Notes: generated from the letters alone by a model not told the origin. DNA of 64,000 bases from Planococcus maitriensis (GCF_003289925.1 NZ_QLZQ01000001.1:620001-684000), one strand, 5' to 3'. Positions 49,709 to 59,419 are shown, numbered from the stretch's first letter. Numbers and translations: made by a program.

Positions 49709-52135
49709 ATGAAGTTAAATATGGAGCAGCGGCGCATAGTGGAATTGGAGCCGGGCGGGCCGATGTTGGTGAAAGGCGTGGCCGGATCGGGCAAGACGAC
49801 GGTGGCGATTCGGCGGATCCATTTCTTGATGGACCACTACTGCCACGAGGAAGATGACCGGATTTTATTGGTGACGTATAACAAGACCTTGCTTAATTAC
49901 ATAAAATTTCAATACGAGCGTCTGGCCGATGCGGCTGCTGGCGAGGCGGAGCGGCTGTTTGCGTCGAATGCGGAAGTGAAGATCGCGACGATCGATTCGC
50001 TGATGTACGGGCAGTTCAAGAAATACTTGCAGCGTTCCAATCGCAAGCTGGCGGTTGCGCCAAAGGAAAAAGAATGGTCCATCCTGTTAAAGGCGCTCCA
50101 TGAAGCGAAAAAGTCCTATCCGGATGTGAAGCTGTTGACGCCGAAAAACCAGAAGTTCCTGAAAGAAGAGGCAGAGTGGATTACGGCATGTTCGATGACC
50201 GATGTCGAGACCTATCAAGCTGCGGACCGGATCGGGCGTGCTTCCGGCAATAGCGGTACGCCGCAGAAACTGCTCAAGAATTCTCCGACGCGCGAGGCGA
50301 TTTTCGAAATGGCCCGCCTGTACCGTGAATTTCTTGAAAATGAAGGCTATGTGTCGTTCAAGCAATTAAATGAATTGGCACTCGCCGAAGTGAGGCGAGC
50401 GCGCGGCGGCCAGTATACCCACATCATCATCGACGAAAGCCAGGATTTGACGCGCGTGCAGCTGGAGTTCTTGAAGGAATTGTACAAAGAGAAAGACCAT
50501 TCGTCCTTGATGTTCGTAGCGGACAATACACAAAGCATCTATCCGGATTCCTGGCTCGGCAAAGGGCGGCCGTACACGACGATCGGCTTTGACATGAGCG
50601 GGAAATCCCGTGCCTTGAGCAAGAACTACCGGACGACGACGGAAATTTCGCAAGCCGCATTCGATTTGATCGAAGCGGATGAAGCGATCCAATCGAACGT
50701 CGATTTCGTCAAGCCGGCGCTCATCGACCGGCACGGCCATCCGCCGATTTACCAATTCTTCCGGCAACCCGAACAGCAAGCGGCTTTTCTGGCACGGGAG
50801 ATCGAACGGCTGCGCGGCGATTACCGCTTGTCGGAAATGTGCGTCGTCGCCAAGAGCAAACGCTCGGTCGATAGTGCCGCCGCTGATTTAGCGAGCCTCG
50901 GGATTCCTTGTGAAGTTTTGCAGGGCAATAATCCGAACTTCGAATCGGATAAAGTGAAGCTCGTGACGATGCATTCGATCAAAGGCTTGGAATTCAAGGT
51001 CATTTTCCTCATCGACTTGAACGAGGGCGTCATTCCGATGGAGCTTTACGACGACCCGGAAGACCAGCAGACGGTCGATTCCGACGAGCGCAAGCTGTTG
51101 TATGTCGGCATGACGCGCGCGAATGAACTGTTGTATATGTCATCGGTGAAAAAGCCGTCGAAATTCATCAAGGAAATCGACCGCAAGCATTTGCGCATGC
51201 GAAAAGATGCATCGCTGCGCCCATTCGAGTCCATCAGCATGACCGAGTACCGGTTGGCCGATCAATTGGTCGACTTGCATTCCAAAGAGGAATTGACCCG
51301 CCAATGGCTCATCCGTGAACTTCACGAAACTTACGGCTATCCGTACGAACTCATGCAGCTCGAATACCCGGTCCAGCAATTTTCGAAAAAAGGCTATTGC
51401 GATATCGCCGTGGAAATCCATGCAGACGGCGAAGCGCGGCCGTACATCATCGCTGAAGTGAAGCGTTTCGGCACGGGCATCGAGGACGCGGTGAATCAGC
51501 TGAAGAGTTATTTGGAAGCGGACGGGAAGGCGTTCTACGGCATCGCAACGGACGGCTTGTCGGTGAAAATCATCGACCGGCAAGGCGAAGAAGTGCAGGA
51601 CTTGCCGAAATGCCAGCCGCGCTTCTTGCCGGATACGAAGCAGTGCAGCCTGTACAAAAACTTGAAGAACGGGCGCGATTACGAATACGCCCAGGAACCC
51701 GGCGCGGACATCGAAGTGCGTGAAGCGGGTGAAGACGTGTTGATCCAAGTGCACGAATTGGTGGAAGTGCCGCTCATCGGAAACGTCGCGGCAGGCATCC
51801 CTGCGCTTGCCGCCGAGAGTTACGAGACGGCACATACCTTGCCGCGCGACTGGCTTGTCTCCCCGAAAGACAGCTTCTTGCTGACGGTGACAGGCGACAG
51901 CATGATTGGTGCCGGCATCGACAAAGGCGATATGGTCGTCGTCCACCAGCAGAATACCGCCTCGAACGGCGACATCGTCATTGCGGTCATCGACGGCGAA
52001 GCGACGATGAAAAAATACATGCCGATGGGCAGCGAGATCCTGCTCGTCGCGGAAAATCCCGAATTCGAACCGATCATGATGCGCAGCGAAGACGTCTATA
52101 TCAACGGGCGGGTCATTGGGGTATTGAAGAAATAG
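49709..52135 (+). CDS. SF1 helicase-nuclease-LexA (S24) fusion
   Basis: 808 residues from ATG 49709 (GGAGAGGG upstream). Residues ~1-500 are a UvrD/Rep-type helicase: GVAGSGKTT (Walker A, 23-31), THIIIDESQDL, KNYRTTTEIS, VTMHSIKGLEFKVIFL and LYVGMTRA. Residues ~540-620 resemble a type I restriction HsdR-N/PD-(D/E)xK fold (YCDIAVEI ... IIAEVKRFG). Residues ~685-808 are a LexA-type S24 peptidase with cleavage site AAG (695-696), Ser731 in GDSM and Lys768 in ATMKKY; the Ser-Lys distance of 37 equals that of E. coli LexA. It could cleave itself when RecA filaments form, separating the DNA-processing part after damage. Monocistronic, own terminator. Confidence 0.85.
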   Translation: MKLNMEQRRIVELEPGGPMLVKGVAGSGKTTVAIRRIHFLMDHYCHEEDDRILLVTYNKTLLNYIKFQYERLADAAAGEAERLFASNAEVKIATIDSLMYGQFKKYLQRSNRKLAVAPKEKEWSILLKALHEAKKSYPDVKLLTPKNQKFLKEEAEWITACSMTDVETYQAADRIGRASGNSGTPQKLLKNSPTREAIFEMARLYREFLENEGYVSFKQLNELALAEVRRARGGQYTHIIIDESQDLTRVQLEFLKELYKEKDHSSLMFVADNTQSIYPDSWLGKGRPYTTIGFDMSGKSRALSKNYRTTTEISQAAFDLIEADEAIQSNVDFVKPALIDRHGHPPIYQFFRQPEQQAAFLAREIERLRGDYRLSEMCVVAKSKRSVDSAAADLASLGIPCEVLQGNNPNFESDKVKLVTMHSIKGLEFKVIFLIDLNEGVIPMELYDDPEDQQTVDSDERKLLYVGMTRANELLYMSSVKKPSKFIKEIDRKHLRMRKDASLRPFESISMTEYRLADQLVDLHSKEELTRQWLIRELHETYGYPYELMQLEYPVQQFSKKGYCDIAVEIHADGEARPYIIAEVKRFGTGIEDAVNQLKSYLEADGKAFYGIATDGLSVKIIDRQGEEVQDLPKCQPRFLPDTKQCSLYKNLKNGRDYEYAQEPGADIEVREAGEDVLIQVHELVEVPLIGNVAAGIPALAAESYETAHTLPRDWLVSPKDSFLLTVTGDSMIGAGIDKGDMVVVHQQNTASNGDIVIAVIDGEATMKKYMPMGSEILLVAENPEFEPIMMRSEDVYINGRVIGVLKK

Positions 52136-52185
52136 CGATGGCCTCCTTCATTTTCCTATAACAGCCAGTTCCATTGAGTGAAACC

Positions 52186-52228
52186 AACAAGCCCCACGAA
52201 TCCGCAGTGGTTTCGTGGGGCTTGTTTT
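52186..52228. terminator. Bidirectional terminator
   Basis: AACAAGCCCCACGAA / TTCGTGGGGCTTGTT, 15-bp perfect stem, between convergent genes. Confidence 0.92.
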
Positions 52229-52231
52229 GGT

Positions 52232-52936
52232 TTAACTGCCGGATGGCAGGCTCCAATAGATTTTCGTGTGTTTATTGCAGTAAAAGCCTTCCAGGCCGCT
52301 CAAACGGACCAATTGCTCCACTGTCTCTTTATCGGAACATAGGAAGGAAAAATGGCTGTCCCAATGCGTGGTGATTAAAATCCCGTTATCGTGTGTAAAT
52401 AAGTTTTTGCCTTGGTCAAGCATATCATTGTCGCGGATCAACTCATCGATATACACTAACTTTCTTTCGGTACAGAATTCATCCCCGAACCAAAGCCACT
52501 CATGGCCCAGTGTTTTGAAGGCCTCAAGCAGATCGTTCATGATTATGTCGGGAAAACTTCCCTCACTCGGCGCTGACATCCCGTTTTTCATGCAAGTCTC
52601 GTGGATTAACTCAGCTGTCCGTGCATCCTGATATTCTTCTTTTAACCCCGAGATGCTTGTCCTTAAGCCGATATCCAATTGCTTGTAATCGTCTATCCCA
52701 GCTAGCGTCAAAAACTGCTTCCACGCAACGGATTCACAATTTTTCCGGATTTCATTTCTGCTGGTATCGGCAGCTGGATCGAATAAATCATAAGCGCTTG
52801 ACTTTGGCTTGATAAAGGGATGGAAGAACACGAACACTTCTTCAAATATGCCTTGATAGAATTCCTTGACCGCCATGCCCTCCGGAGCACAAACGGCATA
52901 TCGGTGAGGTGCAGGCAATACTCTTGTATGTTCCAT
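52232..52936 (-). CDS. Hypothetical protein (possibly DUF2711)
   Basis: 234 residues from ATG 52936, after AAGGAGGTG. Soluble, with YAVCAPEGMAVKEFYQGIFEEVFVFFHPFIK near the start and GHEWLWFGDEFCTERKLVYIDEL, ILITTHWDSHFSFLCS and LEGFYCNKHTKIYWSL in the second half. The pattern recalls the DUF2711 family of Bacillales, without known function; I am not certain of the match. Monocistronic. Confidence 0.6.
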   Translation of the reverse strand: MEHTRVLPAPHRYAVCAPEGMAVKEFYQGIFEEVFVFFHPFIKPKSSAYDLFDPAADTSRNEIRKNCESVAWKQFLTLAGIDDYKQLDIGLRTSISGLKEEYQDARTAELIHETCMKNGMSAPSEGSFPDIIMNDLLEAFKTLGHEWLWFGDEFCTERKLVYIDELIRDNDMLDQGKNLFTHDNGILITTHWDSHFSFLCSDKETVEQLVRLSGLEGFYCNKHTKIYWSLPSGS

Positions 52937-53008
52937 CAATCACACCTCCTTGAGAATTTTTTAACTTCAGTTACAGCTCGTGTATGATGGAATGAATAGC
53001 CAATCGGC

Positions 53009-53455
53009 TCAACGGGTCTTTTCATCAAGCTTCACATCAGGGCAACGTTTCTTCAGTTCTGCTAAAAATGCCTCCTGGTTTTCCGGAGAGATTTTCACCG
53101 TCCCGAACATCGTCGTGTTATTGATGAGTTCGAGCGCATCCCGAGACGACAACAGCCGGTAGCCGGTGAAAATGTCGCGTGTCGGGGCGACTTTCAAGAT
53201 GCTTCCGTACGGGATGCGGCTTCTGAAAGGGCCGGCTTTCACGAGCAGATGTTGTTCCAGAAAGACGTATCGGATGTCGAAAGTGACCCATAGGATGAGC
53301 GCCGCAGTCACAAGGAATGTGGTTGTGACGATCACGACAGCCGAGAACGGTGCATCATCGAATAAAAGCGGAAGAAATGACACTGCAGCGATGAACAGGA
53401 TGGCCGCCAGGATGAAACGGAGAAAGGACGAGTCGATTTTTGAATGGAAAGTCAT
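53009..53455 (-). CDS. PH-domain (bPH) membrane protein
   Basis: 148 residues with two N-terminal helices (FLRFILAAILFIAAVSFLPLLF, SAVVIVTTTFLVTAALILWVTF) and a small bacterial PH domain: IRYVFLEQHLLVKAGPFRSRIPYGSILKV, GYRLLSSRDALELI and ISPENQEAFLAELK. Such proteins (YdbS/YyaB types) are envelope proteins of unknown function. AGGTGA lies before the start. It stands alone. Confidence 0.78.
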   Translation of the reverse strand: MTFHSKIDSSFLRFILAAILFIAAVSFLPLLFDDAPFSAVVIVTTTFLVTAALILWVTFDIRYVFLEQHLLVKAGPFRSRIPYGSILKVAPTRDIFTGYRLLSSRDALELINNTTMFGTVKISPENQEAFLAELKKRCPDVKLDEKTR

Positions 53456-53588
53456 GTATGCTCACCTCTATGTATCTTTACGGATGAAAGCGCTGAAAGC
53501 TTCATTTTAGACGCATTTTTAAATGCAATTTTATAAACATCCGGCAAGTAATGAAGCTTGGGCTTAGAAATAAAAAGGGGGAGAGCAT

Positions 53589-53771
53589 ATGCTAAAAAAA
53601 AACGTGAAAATAGCCTTGGCAGTCGTTCTCTTTTTCTCGATCAAGGACCTTCTTTCGGGCGGAGAAATCCAATGGGCCAGCACCTTGGTGTTCGGGATTA
53701 TCATATTCCTTTTATATTTCTTATGGGATTGGGCGAAAGAGCCTTACGATTGGAGTAAACATAAACGATAA
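53589..53771 (+). CDS. Small two-TM protein
   Basis: 60 residues: VKIALAVVLFFSIKDLL, a short outside loop, and TLVFGIIIFLLYFLWDW with a basic tail WSKHKR. AAAGGGGGAGAG precedes ATG 53589. Unknown function. Confidence 0.6.
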   Translation: MLKKNVKIALAVVLFFSIKDLLSGGEIQWASTLVFGIIIFLLYFLWDWAKEPYDWSKHKR

Positions 53772-53911
53772 GCAGCCACACTTCACCCATTTTCAACTCA
53801 TTCACCACCAAACGGCTCCCATTAACAAGAAAATTGTTTAAGCGTCCCCTGTTTGGTCTATAGGAATAACTGAGGCAATTCCAAACGAGACCAATTGAAG
53901 GAGGAATTTTG

Positions 53912-54247
53912 ATGAGCATGCAGAAAATCGAACAACATGATTTGGTGCGCGACGAGTACGGCAATTACTATAAAGTGGTCGGCTTACATAAAGACGAAGA
54001 CACGCTGAAGGCGATCGAGATCTCCAATTTGTACTTCGAGACTTCTTTCCAATACGGAGCGTCGCAGATCACGGATCCTGATAAACCTGTCGGCGTCTTC
54101 CTGCAGGAGAAGCTCAACGAATTCGTCGCGGGCGTCGAAAGCCGCGAACGCCCGGTCTATGGCATCAAAGATCTGATGGTCAATAAAATCGAAGTGTATG
54201 CGGTCGATATCACGCAGCCCCATCCGAAACGCGAAGAAACGGTATGA
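53912..54247 (+). CDS. Hypothetical protein, 111 residues
   Basis: From ATG 53912 (AAGGAGGAA upstream). Soluble: MQKIEQHDLVRDEYGNYYKVVGL ... LYFETSFQYGAS ... KDLMVNKIEVYAVDI. Looks like a small beta-rich protein; no family recognised. Ends in its own terminator. Confidence 0.6.
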   Translation: MSMQKIEQHDLVRDEYGNYYKVVGLHKDEDTLKAIEISNLYFETSFQYGASQITDPDKPVGVFLQEKLNEFVAGVESRERPVYGIKDLMVNKIEVYAVDITQPHPKREETV

Positions 54248-54255
54248 CTTAACTT

Positions 54256-54295
54256 GCGCCCTGACTGGATTCCATCAATCCGGACGGGGCGTTTT
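54256..54295 (+). terminator. Terminator
   Basis: GCGCCC-TGAC-TGGAT / ATCCGGAC-GGGGCGTTTT. Confidence 0.75.
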
Positions 54296-54370
54296 CTCGT
54301 TTTTTTAACATTTCCTTAACCTTCTGTCATTAGGCTGAAAGAAGACAGCCAGGAGAAGAGGGGGACGCAC

Positions 54371-56425
54371 ATGAAACAGGTCAAGATCGGGATAGGCATC
54401 GCCTTGCTCGCAGCGGCGGGCGGGGCGGGCATCTTAACGCACGGAGCGCTCGCTGCAGAAACGGAATACCGGGAACTGGTCAAGTTGCCGGACGGGGTCA
54501 AGGCGGGCGAGCTATCGGTTGTGGATGACCAGGTCATCGCAGTGCTCGAAAACCAGCTGGGGGCGCAAGCGATCGTCAGCTACGGCGGTGACGGCAAGGA
54601 ATTATGGCGCAAAGAGCTTGAGTCCGCCCATTATGCGGTCGGCGATCAGGCTTTTGTCGTGATTTCCGGAAATGAAGTGGCGGTGCATGATTTGTCGGAC
54701 GGCAAGGAAACCGGAACCTTTCCGCTTTCGGAAGGCTTTCGCATGAGCGGTTCGGGAGCGGATGTCGCGCTCGAGTCCGGTCACGTGATCATCACCGGCA
54801 ACCTGGGCGCGCGGTTGCTCGTGCATAAGCTCGACGGCACGCCGGTCGTGGATGTGACGGGCGGTGATTTGCGGCAAGCCGCCATTTCAAGCGGCCATTT
54901 AATGTATTTTGATGGTTCGGTGCTCCACGGCCGGTTGCTGTCAGGCGGCAAAGAATGGCAGTCGCCCCATGTGCTGGAGCCGTATGCGGTGAAAGATGGC
55001 ATCATCTACTATATTAAAGCGCCGAACGAAGAAGTCGAAGTGCCGACTTTGATCGCACGCTCGCTTGACGATGGAAAAGTCGAGTATGAGAAAGCCTTGC
55101 CTGCGACGCAAGATGTGCGGCTGGCGGGGACCGATGAGGACGGGGCGATCGTGGAATTTGCGGATTCGGGTGAATGGGCGTTCCTGGACGCCAAAGGAGG
55201 CGAGCGCTTGCGCAAGCCGATCCGCTCGGCTTCATTCCGCGCGCTGGAAAACCGTTACCGCCCGGTCGTCACCGAATCCGCACTGAGCCATCAGCAACAA
55301 AGCGATCACCGCTTGCTGTTGCTCCAGGAACAGGGAACGAGCGCGTTCGGCAATCCGTATCATCTCGGCGCCTTGCAAGTAATGGCGCCAAGCGGCGGGT
55401 TCACTAAAGTGCTGGAGCATTCCGTCGAAGCGGCGGCATTGTCACCCTCCGGCGGCGCAGCGGTACTGGGCGGCGGGACATTGAAGTTCTACGATGCAAA
55501 AGGCAATCAAGTGGCGCAGGAGAGCGTCCCGCAAGGCAGTGAACTTCTCGCTTCCGCTGGCGGCACGATGTATGTCTACGGCGGCAGCGGCATTGCGGCG
55601 TACAGCGGGGAACCCGACCCGAAAGCGCCAGCCGTGACCAAAATCAGTGGTGAGGATGGTTACGAGACGGCGGCTTTATTGTCGGAGGCGGTATGGGATT
55701 CGGCTGAGACGGTCGTGCTTGCGACAGGTGAAGGCTTCGCGGATGCATTATCCGGTGCGCCACTCGCCTATCAGGAAGGCGGGCCTTTGTTGTTCACGGA
55801 AAAAAATGAGCTGAACGCGTCTACTAAAGCGGAAATCGAGCGCCTCGGGGCCACGAACGCCATCATCCTCGGCAGCGAACCGGTCATTTCCGATGCGCAG
55901 CTGGAGGAATTGGCCAGGATGGGCGTTGAGCCCGAACGTATCGGCGGCGGCAACCGCTATGAAACGGCGGCGCTGGTTTCCGAGCGCATCGAGTCGGACG
56001 GCGTGGTCGTTGCGGACGGTGCGACCTTCAAGGATGTTTCACTGGCATCCGTATTCGCAGCGCAACACCAATATCCGATCTTGTTGTCAAAAGGAAACCG
56101 GATGCCGCGCGAGACAACCGAAGCGATGGCAGGGCGCAGCGATATCGTGCTGGCCGCTGACCGCTTGTCGATCGAAGCGCGCACGAAAGAGGAAGATGCA
56201 GAGCGGCGGGTGGCCGTTTTGGCGCCTGCATCGAATTTCACCGATGCCTTATCGGGGGCCAACGCAGCCGCAAGGCGCAACGCTTCTTTGTATTTGATTG
56301 GCGATGGCGGCTTGACGAAAGAACTGAAAGAGCAGCTTGAGCGGTATGAATCGTTTTTGGTCGTCGATTCGGGCGACCTGATCGATGAAGGGATGGTCCG
56401 TTCACTCGAAGCGCTTGTCGATTGA
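54371..56425 (+). CDS. Secreted protein with propeller-like and CWB2 domains
   Basis: 684 residues with a signal peptide (VKIGIGIALLAAAGGAGILTHGALA). Residues ~30-410 contain repeated beta-strand units of a PQQ-like propeller (for example LWRKELESAHYAVGDQ, AFLDAKGGERLRKPI). From ~415 three cell-wall-binding-2 repeats follow: ISGEDGYETAALLSEAVW with LATGEGFADALSGAPLAY, IGGGNRYETAALVSERI, and APASNFTDALSGANAAA. CWB2 trimers bind anionic wall polymers. It is likely a wall-attached ligand-binding protein. AGAAGAGGGGG precedes the start. Confidence 0.82.
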   Translation: MKQVKIGIGIALLAAAGGAGILTHGALAAETEYRELVKLPDGVKAGELSVVDDQVIAVLENQLGAQAIVSYGGDGKELWRKELESAHYAVGDQAFVVISGNEVAVHDLSDGKETGTFPLSEGFRMSGSGADVALESGHVIITGNLGARLLVHKLDGTPVVDVTGGDLRQAAISSGHLMYFDGSVLHGRLLSGGKEWQSPHVLEPYAVKDGIIYYIKAPNEEVEVPTLIARSLDDGKVEYEKALPATQDVRLAGTDEDGAIVEFADSGEWAFLDAKGGERLRKPIRSASFRALENRYRPVVTESALSHQQQSDHRLLLLQEQGTSAFGNPYHLGALQVMAPSGGFTKVLEHSVEAAALSPSGGAAVLGGGTLKFYDAKGNQVAQESVPQGSELLASAGGTMYVYGGSGIAAYSGEPDPKAPAVTKISGEDGYETAALLSEAVWDSAETVVLATGEGFADALSGAPLAYQEGGPLLFTEKNELNASTKAEIERLGATNAIILGSEPVISDAQLEELARMGVEPERIGGGNRYETAALVSERIESDGVVVADGATFKDVSLASVFAAQHQYPILLSKGNRMPRETTEAMAGRSDIVLAADRLSIEARTKEEDAERRVAVLAPASNFTDALSGANAAARRNASLYLIGDGGLTKELKEQLERYESFLVVDSGDLIDEGMVRSLEALVD

Positions 56426-56476
56426 GCGCCTTAGGGTATAATTGAAGAACGACAAGAAAGAAAAGGATTTGGCAGG

Positions 56477-56938
56477 ATGAAAAAGCAATTGCTGGCTTGG
56501 CTATGGCCGGCCTTATGGATGGTTCTTATCTTTTCTTTATCGCATCAGCCAGCCGGGGTTTCCGGGGGCATCAGTTCGGAAATCGTCCGGCAAGTGTTCG
56601 AGTCGATCGCATCGTTCGTCCCGGTAGCGTTCGATACGCTCCATACACTGTTCCGTAAAAGCGCACATTTCTTCGCCTATCTCGTGCTTGGGCTGCTATT
56701 CGCGAGGGCACTCCGAAAAAGCAGTGTGGCCCTGCAGCGTGCGGTTTTTATGGCATTCGCCTTGAGCGTGCTGTATGCGGCGTCCGATGAATTCCACCAA
56801 TTGTTCATCCCGGGGCGCAGCGGGGAATTGCGCGATGTCTTGATCGACAGTGCAGGGGCGGCGACAGGCTTGATGGCCTATTGGCTCTTCGCATCGTTCA
56901 AATGGCAACAAAACAAAAAGGCCGAAACCAGTTGGTGA
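56477..56938 (+). CDS. VanZ-family membrane protein
   Basis: 153 residues: WPALWMVLIFSLSHQPAG, a long loop, KSAHFFAYLVLGLLFARAL, FMAFALSVLYAASDEFHQLFIPGRSGELRDVLIDSAGAATG. The Ser/Asp-rich SDEFHQLFxPGRxGxxxDVxxDxxG block is the VanZ signature, closer to the consensus than in the other copy at 10103. Function uncertain. It follows the CWB2 gene by 51 bp and may be co-transcribed. Confidence 0.88.
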   Translation: MKKQLLAWLWPALWMVLIFSLSHQPAGVSGGISSEIVRQVFESIASFVPVAFDTLHTLFRKSAHFFAYLVLGLLFARALRKSSVALQRAVFMAFALSVLYAASDEFHQLFIPGRSGELRDVLIDSAGAATGLMAYWLFASFKWQQNKKAETSW

Positions 56939-56952
56939 ATGGCCTTTTTTGT
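56913..56952 (+). terminator. Terminator overlapping VanZ gene end
   Basis: ACAAAAAGGCC / GGCCTTTTTTGT; the left arm lies in the last codons of the gene. Confidence 0.8.
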
Positions 56953-57017
56953 TTTGTGGAAACCCGGTGTTTTTGAACGCGTACAACGGGAATAGGACAA
57001 GCAGGAGGTGGATATCG

Positions 57018-57254
57018 ATGAAAGATAAAGATAAGCTGAAAGACAAGGAAGAGAAGCTGGCGGTGAGCACGGAATACCGCGAGAACTTAAAGCAGACGAT
57101 CCACGTTTTGCAGGAACAGGTGGAGATCACCGAACAGTTCGAAGACGATAAAGACGTCGACGCCATGAAAGGCAAGCTCGGCGATCTCGTGAGAAAGCAC
57201 GAGGAGCTCGACGAACAATCGCACCGCCTGTCGAAATTATTATTGGATATGTAA
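57018..57254 (+). CDS. Small coiled-coil protein, 78 residues
   Basis: From ATG 57018 (AGGAGGTGG upstream). Highly charged and helical throughout: LKQTIHVLQEQVEITEQFEDDKD and LVRKHEELDEQSHRLSKLLL. No family recognised. Confidence 0.6.
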   Translation: MKDKDKLKDKEEKLAVSTEYRENLKQTIHVLQEQVEITEQFEDDKDVDAMKGKLGDLVRKHEELDEQSHRLSKLLLDM

Positions 57255-57407
57255 GGAATGTGCCGCAGCGCCAATTGAAGGCGATTGCGGTATTTTTGTG
57301 CCATTAACTAAGCGAAAGTCCTTATATTTTTATATTATTTTCTAAATCCATGTACCAAAAGATATTTCCTGCTAAACTTAGGAGACTGACTGGAGCGGGG
57401 TGGATGG

Positions 57408-58538
57408 ATGGAAGCGTACTTCTTTTATTTCCTTGAAAATATGGCATTGATCATTGCGATGATGTATCTCGGCTTGAAAGCCCGGGAATACCTCGTGCTG
57501 AAACTGGCGGAGTCGAAAAAAGCGCCGCTGTTGAACGGCTTGCTGACGGGCTTTTTGGCGTTCGCCATCATGTATAACCCGCTGCTTCACGAAGGCATGC
57601 GCATCGACCTCCGCGAAGCACCGCTTTATTTCATCGCGTTTGTCGGCGGCTGGCTGCCTGGCGCCATCGCCATCGTTATTCCGTTTGTCTACAGGATGGT
57701 GATGGAAGGGCCGACTGTATGGCTCGGCATCATGCAGGCAATCTTTTTGCCGGTGCTCATCGGCAGCCTGTTCCATGACTGGAAAAACTACCGGCCGCCT
57801 TATGCAATGGCCAATATCAAACGCATGATGATCGGCTTTGCGGTATATGAAATCATCAAATCGATCTGGATGGTGTGGTCGACGCCTGCGACTGCGGGGA
57901 TGGCGCTCATGATGGCCTTGATGGCCATGATCGGCGTATTGGCGCTGGGCTTGATCCTCAACGATACGCATCGCCACATCATCCGCTGGAAAACGCTTGA
58001 ACACGATTCGACCCATGACTTGTTGACGGGCTTGCCGAATCTCCGTTTTTTCCATGAAAAGGCCCGCCAATTGAAGTACCGGGGGGTCCCGATGGCGATT
58101 GTCATGATGGATGTCGATCATTTCAAGAACTACAACGATACGCATGGCCATCCGGCAGGAGACGGCGTGCTCCGGTCGATCGGCCAATTGATGGAAGAAT
58201 CGACCCGGCCGGGGGATATCATCGCCCGCTACGGCGGGGAAGAATTCATCCTGTGCTACACGGGTGTAGCCACTGAACAACAGGCCTACGAACTGGCCGA
58301 TGCCTTGCGGGAACGAATCGCAAACCATCCGTTCTATGGTGCCGATAAACAGCCGGGCGGGCGCTTGACCGTGTCGCTAGGCGTTGCCATTTCCGAAACG
58401 GAACAGCCGCTCGACGAATTGATCGAACAGGCTGACCGCGCGCTTTACCAATCGAAAAAATCGGGACGCAACCAAGTGACGGTTGCATCAAGCAAAGCGA
58501 GCGCCAAAAAAGAAGACGGATACCGGGTGAATGCATGA
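57408..58538 (+). CDS. Membrane diguanylate cyclase (5TM-GGDEF)
   Basis: 376 residues. Residues 1-185 are a 5TM-LYT-type sensor (LIIAMMYLGLKAREYLVLKL, GLLTGFLAFAIMYNP, LREAPLYFIAFVGGWLPGAIAIVIPFVYR). The GGDEF domain (~200-360) is intact: HDLLTGLPNLRFFHEKA, VDHFKNYNDTHGHPAGDGVL and the active site RYGGEEF. It should make cyclic di-GMP from GTP in response to an envelope signal. No EAL or PilZ gene is near. Confidence 0.9.
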   Translation: MEAYFFYFLENMALIIAMMYLGLKAREYLVLKLAESKKAPLLNGLLTGFLAFAIMYNPLLHEGMRIDLREAPLYFIAFVGGWLPGAIAIVIPFVYRMVMEGPTVWLGIMQAIFLPVLIGSLFHDWKNYRPPYAMANIKRMMIGFAVYEIIKSIWMVWSTPATAGMALMMALMAMIGVLALGLILNDTHRHIIRWKTLEHDSTHDLLTGLPNLRFFHEKARQLKYRGVPMAIVMMDVDHFKNYNDTHGHPAGDGVLRSIGQLMEESTRPGDIIARYGGEEFILCYTGVATEQQAYELADALRERIANHPFYGADKQPGGRLTVSLGVAISETEQPLDELIEQADRALYQSKKSGRNQVTVASSKASAKKEDGYRVNA

Positions 58539-58541
58539 CGG

Positions 58542-58575
58542 AAGCGCAGGGCTATTGAATAGCTCCTGCGCTTTT
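58542..58575 (+). terminator. Terminator after GGDEF gene
   Basis: AAGCGCAGG-G-CTAT / ATAG-CT-CCTGCGCTT. Confidence 0.8.
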
Positions 58576-58671
58576 ATGTTTGGATATACGCCGACTCCCT
58601 GATGGAAGTGCTTCAAAATAATAGAAGCGGGTAAAGCTAAATTAAGAAGCAAGGACGGGGAGGTAGTGGAT

Positions 58672-59385
58672 ATGTATTTGGATATTGCAGGGAAACTGTT
58701 TTTTGGGTTTATTGCATTGATGGTCATGGCGAGACTGCTCGGAAAAAAAGAGTTGGCTCAACTCACCCCTTTTGATTTCATTTATGCGATTGTCCTAGGC
58801 GGCATCGTGGAGGAAAGCATTTATGAAGACACGGCATCTTGGCGCCATGTTTGGTTTGCGGTGGCGGTATGGGGATTGCTTCATTACGTGACAGGAAAGG
58901 CAACGCTGAAATCCGACCGCTTGAGGGTGTGGTTGAAAGGTGAATCTTCCATTTTGATTAAAGACGGTAAATTTAACGTAGGGGAGCTGAACCGCAACCG
59001 GTTGGAAATGGAGCAATTGCGTATAATGCTGAGGCAGCAAGGCATTTTTTCATTCAGGGAGGTCAAGGATTTGTATCTCGAGCCGGGTGGGGAGATTTCG
59101 CTTCAAAAATACGCAGCACAAGATCAAGTCACGCCTGAGATGCTCGATCTGAAACCGAAGGATAAAGCCTTGAATTTTTTATTCATCGATGAAGGGGAAG
59201 TCAATGAAGGTATCTTGAATTATCTTGGAAAAGACTTGAAATGGTTGAAGGATGAACTCCATTCGCAGGGAGTCGATGATATCGAAGAAGTTTTATATGC
59301 TGAATGGGCGGAAGACGAAGGCTTATATATCCAAAGTTATGAAACGAATGAGCAAGGCAATGATGATATCGTCAAAGGAAATTAA
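58672..59385 (+). CDS. DUF421/YetF-type membrane protein
   Basis: 237 residues from ATG 58672 (GGGGAGG 9 nt upstream; a GTG at 58666 is too close). Three helices (FFGFIALMVMARLLGKKELAQ, PFDFIYAIVLGGIVEESIY, WFAVAVWGLLHYVTG) followed by the DUF421 cytoplasmic domain (GESSILIKDGKFN, LRIMLRQQGIFSFREVKDLYLEPGGEIS). Members are widespread in spore-formers and relatives; some act in germination or sporulation, most are unknown. Monocistronic. Confidence 0.88.
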   Translation: MYLDIAGKLFFGFIALMVMARLLGKKELAQLTPFDFIYAIVLGGIVEESIYEDTASWRHVWFAVAVWGLLHYVTGKATLKSDRLRVWLKGESSILIKDGKFNVGELNRNRLEMEQLRIMLRQQGIFSFREVKDLYLEPGGEISLQKYAAQDQVTPEMLDLKPKDKALNFLFIDEGEVNEGILNYLGKDLKWLKDELHSQGVDDIEEVLYAEWAEDEGLYIQSYETNEQGNDDIVKGN

Positions 59386-59419
59386 TCCTAATTGACAACC
59401 TGTTTGTTGTGTCCAATTG

